DNA from: Congeria kusceri
Lineage: Eukaryota; Mollusca; Bivalvia; Myida; Dreissenidae
NCBI GenBank assembly: GCA_027627225.1
Contig: CM051029.1
Coordinates: 28,515,548-28,579,547, forward strand
Length of the DNA stretch: 64,000 bases
Direction of reading: 5' to 3'
A program made the translations under genes and the position numbers. The notes beneath the pieces are model-generated. The model had not been told where the DNA came from. It worked only from the letters and a program-made list of their open reading frames with translations, and made no database searches. Below, in pieces: positions 47,631 through 59,500 of this stretch (positions are counted from its first letter, which is position 1; every line of letters begins with the position of its first letter).

Positions 47631-47774
47631 TAATGCGGATTCCGATAGTCACACGCTTTGACTAAAAAATAATTATTTTTTCCCAAAATAGTGGTGTCCC
47701 AATATTTAGGGTGGCCCAATACCTATGGTAAATACGGTGTTTACCGGTTGCTATTTTAGCTCTATTGTACCTTA

Positions 47775-47885
47775 AGCCAGAGGTTTATTGGGGCGCGTTC
47801 AGGGCACATGGTTGAACGAGTACTTAGTGTCTTTGAGAAATAGCATTCGAACGACCCCTGAGTAGGGGTTGAACTCTCAGCTAGA
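47775..47885 (-). repeat. tRNA-derived SINE, decayed copy 3
   Basis: GAACGACCCCTGAGTAGGGGTTGAACTC, in two parts (GAACGACCCCTGAG and TAGGGGTTGAACTC), matches the inverted SINE form seen at 22262 and 60462, but the A-box part is eroded. The DNA from 47886 to 48700 is plain AT-rich sequence. Confidence 0.55.
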
Positions 47886-48704
47886 AATGCAACGTATACA
47901 AATCGTCGTTAATAAACACATGTACGAAATTACCAATATGGTGTCATAAAATACATGTACAATAGTTCTAGTTTACATGCATACTTCATGTCGTTTGTAC
48001 AATACCCGCAAACGCCGAAGAGTATAGCAAAATATTCAGTCTTCAATTGGTTCTACAAGGCTGCAGGGAACCAAACTTATTTAATTTTATCCTTAATTTA
48101 AAACAAAGTCTATCATATTAATGCAATAAAATAATAATAATAATAAATTAACTGTTAATTTGATTAATGTATAGATTCAATGTACTTTTTTTATGTATTG
48201 CTTTTATCCGCACGTACAATGTACATTATGACTACTTGATAACTGAACACAGAGACAATAACAATATCTGTATTGGCGAATACTATTAACATAATTAAGT
48301 TACACGAGGAACAATGTGAAGGACTAATTGTTCTGATCAATAAGACGATGCTATCTATAATCTCGTAAACGCTTAACCCCGTTCCGTATAGTTTGATTGT
48401 TAAACTATGAACATCGCAGATGTAAACATGTACGGATACCTCTTTAAAACGGTACAATTTTGTGCTTTTCGATTACAAAATGTATATATATTCATTGAAA
48501 TAACTGTTTTTTTTAAGTGCATAATATTGTATTTTGGTTAGTCTTATATATCCGGTATCACATAAATTTATTTTGACAGAAACAGGATAGTCATCCTTTT
48601 GTTATAACTATAAACTACATTGCGTATGGTGTCCACATATACTATGTAATATTTAGAGACTCAGTAGGCCTACAAATATCATAATATAATCCCAAGACGC
48701 GTGT

Positions 48705-49330
48705 TTATCCTCACCGAAGTGAGTGGGGAGGATATAGTCGCTGTTTTGTCCGCCGTACGTCCGAATTTTAATTCACTTGCAATTCTGTTTGTCGGGATGT
48801 AAATGCATTTCCCTGACAATTTTATTTCCTTCCGCCCTTCCGTTCGTCCGGTACTAACTTTCCACGAGAGGTCTCAGATACTATAATGACTCGAGTTCAA
48901 GGAAACGTTAGATGCAGCCGTACCTGGAGGACATGCGCATATTGTCAGGTTGTTGCGGTCTGATGATTTTTTCAGGGAGTTATCGCCCGTTGATTTTAAA
49001 AATCTCGTTTCCGCGCGAGACCTAATACTCGAATACAACGAAATGTTATATATATGCAGCATCCCTACTACAAGGACATATTGTTAGGTCGTTCCGGTCT
49101 GATGCTTTTTCAGGGAGTTATCACCCTCTGATTATAAATAGAACATTTTAATAGTTTTTTTTCGTTTCCGCGCGCGATCTCGGGAACTAATAACTCGAAT
49201 TCAGTGACACGTTATATGCAGCATTTTTTTCTGAGAGGACATATTGTCGGGTCGTTTGGGTCTGATGATTTTCGGGGAGTTATCGACCTTTGATTATAAA
49301 TGAGACATTTTAAAATGGCTGAAAATTGAG
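48705..49330. repeat. Dispersed repeat with three internal ~165-bp copies
   Basis: Starts TCCTCACCGAAGTGAGTGGG. It then has three diverged copies of a block with AGGACATATTGTCGGGTCGT, TCTGATGATTTTTCAGGGAG and TTATCGCCC (about 48930, 49075 and 49240). It is non-coding. The DNA from 49331 to 50580 shows AATGCTTATCATTATAAGG-type short repeats and no gene. Confidence 0.7.
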
Positions 49331-50580
49331 CCGGGTTCGTCTAGATAAGAAGCGATACAAGTGAGTGTACCAACCACTGCGCTAACCTGGCAACTTGAAG
49401 GGGTAATATTTCCCAAGTGATAACACCCAAGGAACTGTTCAGTTATCGAACTGGGGTCCTCTTTATGTTACCTGCCAACGCATCCCTCTTTTATTCTTAT
49501 TTCAGTTCAGTTCCAAGCAATCTTTCTGCGTCCTGTTTCTAACAGTAACCGGTGTACATACAGGTATCACTATGTGTTGTTTATAAGTTGTTTGGCGAGG
49601 AAATATATTGTATTATATGAATAATATTTGAGACGTTACTATTAACATGCCAATTTTGTTTGGCTTCTGTTAAGTGCAGTTAATTATAGTATCACACATT
49701 ATTACCAATGAGATAAATATTACTTAATTTAATATAAATAAACTGTCAATAAATTAAATTCTATTGATTTGTATGCATTGAGTTTACAAATTGACCGCTC
49801 AATTCATTGAAATCATTGATTAGGTCAATAATTAAAATGCTTAAACTGAGACTGATTAGGGGAATAATGATACTGCCAATAAATGCGTATAATAAGTAGA
49901 TCAATACAAAGCGTATCGTGCTTAGGCCAATGGCGTGCTTATAACGATGATGCCACTATAATGCTTATCATTATAAGGTAAAAAAATGCTTATAATTCTT
50001 AGACCAACAGAGCGCTTATCTTGATAGACCAATAACGTGCTTATAACGACGATGCCACTATAATGTTTATCATTATAAGGTTCATAAATGCTTAAAGAAT
50101 GCTTAGACCAATAGACCGCTTATCATGCTTAGTCCAATAACGTGCTGATGATGCCACTAAAATGCTTGTCATTATAAAGCCCATTAATGCGTATTATGAG
50201 GATTTAAATAAAATGCATATCATAATAGGGTCAAGAAAATCAATGATTTAAGTATAGTTACAGAAAGCAGAAAAACAACTTTATTTTATTAATCTTAAAA
50301 GTATGTTACTCAGGAGTGATGCTGCATTACTTGTTTAATTAACGATTACTCCAATGGATAAGTTGAAAAATTATTTATTATATATTAAACGACTTCAAAC
50401 AATTAGCCCATTACATTTTTTTTTTTAAATAATACATATAGGACATCGAAAAACTTGTACTGAATATGTAAATAAATGTTGATAATAATTAGGACACTAT
50501 AATGCTTAAGATAATAATGCCAATAAAATGCACGAATTCGAATGAATTGACCAAAATGCCTGATGTCACGGTAGTTTCAG

Positions 50581-53500
50581 TCGGTGACGTGTGTACAACC
50601 AACTCGGACTGTGCGGTCGTGGCCAACTCGTACTGCGCCAAGATGTACGACTGCACCACTGGCACGTGCACCTGCACAAGCGGATACGGAAGCGCAAGTG
50701 GGCAAGACTGTCTCAGTATGTATGATTACTGTACCAAGTCTATATAACGTGACATATTCGCATTTAATAGGTGCAAATCCCAAATCTTTCGTCATGTACA
50801 GAAAATGATTAAAGAGAAAACTTGTGTATCAATGGTCATCTATGGACACACGAAATAATAGGTAAAAAAAATTCTACCTGCTTCTCTTAGTATTTGCAAT
50901 AACTTACGGTATAACTCACTGAAAAGTCAGAAAAAAAAATTTCATTAAGGATTCAATTTACATTGCATATTTCATTTACGATTTTACATGTTCACTTTAA
51001 CTTCTAATTATAATGTTCATTTTTCGGATTTTGCTTAGTTACTTTCGGGTTGTCTATCCAAGTTTCATTTTGATATTTTATTTAGATCTAAGCTTCATTT
51101 AGAATTTAAAAACAACAATAACAACAACAACACAATCCCAACTTCCAGTCATCATCTATGTATATTTTTGAATGAACAAACACAATTTGTCTGTCAAGGT
51201 TTTGCTTAATAACTTCTTGTACACTAACAACAAATTGAATGTTCGCAGAGAAATTAAGTAGCTACAACCAGTACTGCGACTCCGATTACATATGTAATGG
51301 CGTCAACCAGACTTGCACTTCCGGGAAATGCCAGTGCGCGGAGTGGAACCAGTGGAGCGAACGGGCGCGCATGTGCAAGTGGCAGGAAGGCCAGCTGCTG
51401 ACGGAATCCTGTGGTCCGGTGTACTCACGCTGCTTCTGGCAGAGTAGTTACGGTACGTGGACATGATAAAATAAGAATGACGAGGCGATAATAAAAACGC
51501 GATTCTTGTCACACAGCAGTTACGGTACTTTGTGCTTCTTATGGCACATTATGAACGCATGATGGTGATTTTAGAACAATGTTAAGACATCATGAAAACA
51601 TGACTATGCGATTACAAAACCTCGATTTGGGAAAATATTCACACTTATGAACTATTTTATTATTTTCTCGCCGATTTTTATCTAAAAATTTCGCATACTT
51701 TCACTCACTATAATAACACCAAAAGATCGTCCAATTTTGGGTACATCGAATTCAGCGTTCAGGTTATTATTAAACTGACATAATATCTTCTAAATAATAA
51801 CAATACCTCGTAGAATGCAGGCGACGTGGAATTTAGAACACACCCTGGGTATAAGATACGGTTTCTGCGTGTGTCCGATAGGGACAAATCTATTGTTAGT
51901 AACATATTTTTCAGGCGGCCAATGTAGCGGTGCCAGGGCCGGTTACTGCGAGTGTCAGATATGGACAAATATATTTTAGTAACGTATTTTCTCGGCGGTC
52001 AATGTAGCGTAGTCAGGGTCGATTACTGCGAGTGTCCAATAGGGAAAAAACTTTTTTTTTCAGTAACGTATTTTCCAGGCGGTCAATGTAGCGTAGTCAG
52101 GGTCGATTACTGCGAGTGTCCGATATGGACAAATCTATTGTTAGTACTATAATCGCCAGGCGGCCAATGAGGCGGAGTTTTGTCTGGTTACAGGCAGTGT
52201 CCGATAGGGACAAATATATTTTTAGAAACATATTTTCCAGGCGGTCAATGTAGCGGTGTCAGTGCCGGTTACTGCGAGTGTCCGATAGGGACGATTCTTG
52301 ACATCTCGTACTCGTACATCGCTTGCAGGAAGCGTACGTATTTATTCTTTTTCCCTTCATGTTATTCACTTATCTCTTTATTTACGTAGGTTTGTTTTCT
52401 CACAGTGTTTTCTTAAACATTATTATTTATTTTCTTTTATTCTTTCTAGTCGTTTTCATTGTTATGTGTTTTTCTTTCATATATGTTTCTTTTTTTCTCT
52501 GTTCTTTTATTGTGTTTTTTCTTTAGTTTTTTTCTCTTTGAAATACTCGTAGATTCTGATTTGTAACAACGAGCATTAACTTGGCATCTATGAATCGTTG
52601 CCTGTAATTAAGAATGTGTCAAATATAAAGAAACAGATGCAACGTGCTAAATCTTTTAAATTAATTTATTTACTAAGTATCAACATGGAAGTCAAACATC
52701 TTTAAATATATGTCGACAGTGGTACTGGATACATAATATGGCGCAATATACACCGTCCCCGTGGACGTTTTAGTGATATGTTGATGTTTTGGTGAATGGA
52801 TGACAAACAGATCTCGACAATAAATACAACTTGTTCCAGAACGACTACAGCTATGATTTTTACATCACAAGCAAAATTAACTCTAGTACGTATTACACAG
52901 AGGGACTTAAACGTATCATTTCAGCTAGATTAGGAGAACACTGCGAGTTCTCCCCCGTGTGTGAGTCCCATTTTGACACCACCACCATCTCGGACGACGC
53001 CTCCAACTTCCGCCCCACGTGCATGAACAACTTCTGCGCATGCCCAGTGTCGCATGAGCTTGTGTCCGTCAAAGGGTGGAAACTTTGTCTGAGTAAGTTG
53101 ACGTTGACAGACGGACATGCGGACGGTCGGACGGACGCACGCACGGACGCACGCACGGACGGACCGACCGACAGACAGACAGACAGACAGACTTGTGTTA
53201 CTAGCATCGTTAGCATACGTGAAAGTCCCCTTTCATACGTTCGCCAGACACCCCTGGCCCCTTATGGTGGTTCGCTTATTGCGCATGCCGAGTTGTATAA
53301 TATTTATGAATGAATGTCACCATGTTTTAATACTCTGATACTTTAACACAATTACTTATTTGTTAAGCTTCCAGTGTTCAACAGCTTAGACTTGAGACAT
53401 AAGAATACCGAATATTCTTCAAACTGTTCTGTTCTAAGAAAGCTGATAATTTGATCCTTGCTTGTTTTTTACTTATGAACATTTTAGCAGTCTTTATTTA

Positions 53501-56500
53501 GAGTGATCAACTAATGACATAAGCGACATAGATACTTGGCATATTTGCAAACGCATAAGGAATTTTCTTGAGTGGAAATTAAACATATTCTTAAGTCTAA
53601 GAATGGGTTGGTATGCCATACGATAACCACTTAAGGTTCCCGAACATACTCGTGTTAACTACTTAGCGTTCGCGAACAGATTCGTGTTAGCACTTATTTA
53701 CTATGATATTTATCTGGATCTTAAAATATCGTTTGCGAATATTTTTCTGCAATATATTTTTATTATTGTACTAAATGGCCTTTAAGTGCCCAGAACTGAC
53801 ATTAGTTTAAACATATTTATTTCTTTTGGCAAATACAGTGTATATCAAACATGCACAATACAGTCATTGTTAGAAAAGGATTGAAACGAAAGAAATAATT
53901 CTTATATAGTTTCTCTCCTTGGAGTAATATTTACACAATAAATGGCAGTGTTTTAAAAATACGTTTTCATAGAATATGCCAGAGATAAGAACTATACATG
54001 ATAAATATGGAAAGTGTTGAAAAACAAATTTAAGGATGAAGGATTGTTCATGCAAGGACTAGAACATGAGGCAGCAACAACTCGTGACAGAGTCAGTAAC
54101 AGATTGTTAGGAAAATCGCCTGGATTCGTTGATATATTGTTGGACACGTAGAAATATTTGAGAATTTTCTTTTTCGTCGAGATACGTACATCCAAAAAGA
54201 AGTGTATCGAGATCAACGTCGCTGGTTATACTCAAAATGTTGTTAATTAATGTAGTGCGAATTTCATTATAATCTGGACATATGAAAAAGAAGTGATTGT
54301 TAGATTCAATAGCTCCACACGAACAAAGAGGCGACGCAATGATATTTTTCGCATAAAGGTGTTCATTTAGCGCACTTGATTTGGTCCTTAAACGCGTGTG
54401 AATTATTTGAAAATAACGTTTAAACTGACATTAGGTACATTTTCTTGAGGTTGCAAGGTCTTCCGAATTATCTTACTAACACGAATATTATCATGATAAT
54501 TATCTGACAACGCGAATCTTAACTAGATAATATTCGTGTTACCACATAATTTGGCGCGAGTTCTTCATTATCTTACTTACACGAATAGTATCATGATAAT
54601 TATCTGACAACGCAAATCTTAACTAGATAATATTCGTGTTACCACTTAATTCGGCGCGAGGTCTTCATTATCTTACCAACACGAATATGATCATGATAAT
54701 TATCTGAAACGCGAATGTTAACTAGATAATATTCGTGTTAATTTGTGCTCGAGGTCTTCCGCATTATCTTACTAACACGATTATTTTTTATCATGATAAT
54801 TATCTGACAACGCGATTTTTAACTAGATAATATTCGTGTGACCACTTAATTCGGCGCGATGTCTTCATTATCTGACTAACACGAAATACTATCATTATAA
54901 TTATCTTACTAGTGTTTAATCTAGAAGGGCAGAGGGGCATGGCGCTTAACTTGGAAAATTGGCATTTTGTGCGCTGTGACACTTTTAATAAGGGCATATT
55001 AGGTTTTAAGAGTGTTTTTTCCTGAAGCAATAGTTCAAACCAATTAGGAAATTGTATATTACTAATACATTTTATCTGCTTAAAGATTTTTCAAGTCAAC
55101 AAGGATTAAACAACAAATATTTTCCAATATTATTGCTTTTTATTGTTGATTAGTTATATTATACATGTAGTTGTATTATTCATTTCAGAAAATTTATTTA
55201 TTCATTGTTCATTAGTAGTTCCAAGGTGCAAATTGGGCAGTCACACATGAAAACTTATTAAAAACTGTCAAACGAAAACTTTTTATTGGCCAGTCAAAAT
55301 CATGCTTATTAATGGTAAAATGCTTGAAAGTTCTAACCTGGTATTATTTATATTTTTTACTTTTTTTTATTGTAGGAAATATTTGGTGTTTTTTTTCTTT
55401 TATGGATTATATGTTGTTGCCTTTTATGGATTATATGTTGTTGCTGTTGATGATGACATTGCTACTAATACTTTGATTATTGATGAAAACTAAAATCAAG
55501 TTTAAAATGTTAAAAACAAACATTGCAATTCGGATTAAAATGATGGATCCAAATATGTATGTCCGAAATAATAGCTAGTTCTGCAAATCGTCTTTTCAGG
55601 GATTTTTGTTTATGATTGGAAGAAATATTGTATATACATGTTGTTTTTTTCATAATTACTGGTTAAAGACCTCATTTAGTCTCCATTTATATGCATTGCA
55701 TTGGTTATCACGTTTATCATAAAAGTTGACGAAACAAAAACATGATATAAATTGCATATGGAAACGAGGCTGCTAAAAGCAGACAATGTACGCTCATTTT
55801 TAAAACAGAATCAGCATGTTTTAGTCTATAGTATCCCTACACAAACTCGTAAGCTGACTGCCACTACAGCTAATCTTTTCAGTTGGTGACAGATTAATAC
55901 AACGTAACATGCCATCACAAAGGGCCCTCGTTAAGGGCAATACAGTCGTTAGATAAGAGGGCACTAGGCGCTAATTGCCTTTGAAAAGGGCAGATTGGCG
56001 GATCAATAAAAGGGCGTGGCGCGGCGCCGCGCTGATTAGGTCTGGATAAAACACTACTTACAACGCAAATCTTAACACCTTAATATTCGCGTTACCACTT
56101 AGTGTTCATGTATCACATATGTATTCGCAAACCAGTTCGTGTTGTCAGTTATCTAACAAGAATATTATTCTGATAATTATCTTACAACGCAAATCGTAAC
56201 ACGTCAATTTTATAATATTTGCGATACCACTGAATTTTCATGTATCACAAATGAATTCGCAAACCAGTTCATGTTGCCAGTTATCTAACACGAATATTAT
56301 CATGATAATTATCTTACAACGCAAACCTTAACACCGTAATATTCGCGATACCACTTAATTTTCATGTATCGCAAATGTATTCGCAAACCAGTTCGTGTTG
56401 CCAGTTATCTAACACGAATATTATCATGATCATTATCTGACAACTCAAATCTTAACACGTTAATATTCGCGATACCACTTAATTTTCATGTATCGCAAAT

Positions 56501-59500
56501 ATATTTGCAAACCAGTTCGTGTTGCCAGTCATCTAACACGAATATTATCATGATAATTATCTTCCAACGCAAATTTTAACTAGTTAATATTTGTGATACC
56601 ACATAAGTTTTTATTAACTGAAATTCTGATGTCAGTTCTGGGCAGATTTAGGCCTGTTTTTCATTAAGCAAATAAATATCTTACGTCGAACAAATTCGCA
56701 AACGCTATTAAGATATAAGATAAATAACACAAAACTTAAGTAGAAACACGAACATTTTCTAGAAACTTAAGTAGTCATCGTAAAGCAGTTCTATGCCACC
56801 ATAGTTTGGTAAATACGGGCCCAGTTTTGACGTTACGTCGACTTAAAAATCAGCACTACTATGGCATTTCTCTTCTCCAGGTAAATTCGCTGACGACCTG
56901 GCAGCTATTGGTAAACCGTGCAAGAACTGGAGCGAATGTGAAAGCCGGTTTTGTGTGAAATGCCCAGGAGCGACCAGTGGTGTGTGCATGAACAGTAAGT
57001 GTCCATCTTGCATTAGTATCAGGCGTATTTTAGGGATGGTTTCTCACACCAGCCATTTACCATTTCACGTATGACAACTACAGACAAAGATCCAGAATCA
57101 TGGTCTGCAGTAAACAGTTGGCCCTGCCAAGTGGTTAGTGGTCCGCCTTTTGTCAAATTGCTTTGGAATCACGGGTTGTGGGCTTATTCAATGGACGTTT
57201 TCTCATGAGAGTTTTATAAATTTTTGTTGAGTGTTCACTGTTCTAGGGGGGATTGTACGTGACACACAAAAGAGTCATTGTCACTTTACAGGTTATTTTC
57301 ATTCTACGATAAATATTTACACCATATTCAAACTAGTGGATTATTAACTCTCAAATGAACAAAAGCAATTTCATACTTTACATTGTAGATTTCTTCACAT
57401 ACATACAACAGTCTAACTTCAAGAAAAAAATCCCAAGCTCCCCCCATATTCCAGGCGTTACCATAGTGTTAATTGACAAAACTATAAGTCCCTAATATTT
57501 ATGGCGATAACTGTTAAGTGATTTATCCTGACGTTGAGTTACCTCCGTCTATTAATATTTATGAGGATAACTGTTGATAGTTTATACAAATTAAACCCAG
57601 CAGAGCAATACAACAGACCAGCCTGTGCAGATTTATGTTAGTAAATGATGACAGCATGTTCTGATAAGATTACTGAGTTCCACAATCCAGATGATTAAAG
57701 ATGGGAACTGAATAAATCAGTCTTATAATTGGATTCTCATACTAAAGTTACAACAGCAGCCATTGGCAATTTTAGAGTTGTGTCACGTATGACAAAAATA
57801 AAGCTACAGAAAAAAACTAGAAATACGGTTTGCAGTGTACAGTTGTTAATGAGTCGGTCCTACCTAATGGTTAGTGGGCTGTCTTTTGAAACATTGCTTT
57901 GGAATCACGTGTTGCGTGCGTATTGACAATTTGTAGAATTGTGTCACGTATGTCAAAAATATAACTACATACTAAAATCTAAAATCAATGTCTGCAGAAA
58001 ACAGTTGTACATAAGTCTACTGGTAAGTGGTTCGTCTTTTTTTTTGCTTTGGTGTCACGAGATCTGTACGTATTCAAGAGACGTTGCCGCATACCTGCCA
58101 CGGACAATTTTAGAGTTGTATGTGTTGCAGATAAAACGTTTAATGCTTGTTTAGCAATGACAACACACATTATGCAATTCTTTGTCTAGCAATATTAAGT
58201 GTCGGGCAAGCCATCATTGCTCAGATTGCCTGCAATATCACATAAATACATGTATTGTTTTTTCCGATAACCATATTACTGATTAAAAATCAAATATTAT
58301 TTATCTTTTGGGGGTAATTATTTAGACACTTATCCGCAGGTACAACCGAGGAAGTTCTGGGTATGCGTGTCACCGTGTATACTAATTGCATGCATTTGAA
58401 TATTACTATATAAGTTAACGCAACCAGTGCTTTACTGTACACACGTACAGACTCCAACATTCGCATGCAACCCCACAATTAAACCAAAGAACGTACACAC
58501 ATGCGAACGCAGACAAATATGTTATAGAGCAGTAACATATAGTGGACAACGTCATTAGGCCTACAATGTAATTGTTTACAACATAGAGTGGTGTGCCAAA
58601 AACATACAGTGAAAATATGGGGAAAATATCAGGTGCAAAAAATATATATGTAAAATAATTGGGGCAGCATGTGCCAAAAACATACATTGATGTCAACTAG
58701 AATTGTCACATGAGTGACGGATATACCCCAATAATATGGCCTTTTCACAAAACTATGGCATCCAAGGACCATTTAAAAGAAATGGACCCAATTAAAGAGA
58801 ATGCTTTAATTGTGAATGTCTAACAGTGTATTTTGAAAAGTTCAACAGGAGCCATAACTCTGTCAACATTTAGTGGTTTGTAACCAAAGTCGAACTTGAC
58901 CTGTATTTCATGATGTTACACCTATTTACCAAAAAATATTTAAATATGTGCAGCCTTTGATGAGATATCCTCTGAAATTTAAACCGCGTTTTTACGGACT
59001 TTAGTCGAAAAGAGGCCATAGCTTGTGTCAAAATTTGATGGTTTGTAACCAAACTCGAACTCGACCTGTATTTTTATACGTAGTCAAAATTATTTAAATA
59101 TGTAAAGCCTTTCATGAGTTATCATCCGGAAACAATGTATTGGAATAAAAATAAGTTCAGTAAGGGCCATAACTCTGTCAACACTTAGTGGTTCATAACC
59201 AAAGTCGAACTTGACCTGAATTGTATGATGTTACACCTATGTACCTAAATTAATTTAAATATATGAAGCCTTTCATGAGTTATTGTCCGGAAACCGTTTT
59301 TTAGGATATTTAAGTCGAAAAGGAGCGATAACTCTGTCAACATTTTGTGGTTTGTAACTAAAGTCAAACTTGACCTTATTTTACGATGTTACTCATGTGT
59401 ACCAACAATTATCTGAATAAGTCAATCCTTTCTTGAGTCGTCGTCCGGAAACCATGAAAATTAACAGACCGACAGGCTCACTCCTATATACCCCCTAAAC

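Noticed and set aside
52298..52552. Phe/Leu-rich frames of 67-84 codons after the GGQCS exon
   Set aside because: They arise from the pyrimidine-rich intron after the donor at 52334.
52930..53216. Minus-strand frames rich in Ser/Val/Cys
   Set aside because: Shadows of the Cys-rich exon and of the GACG/GACA microsatellite.
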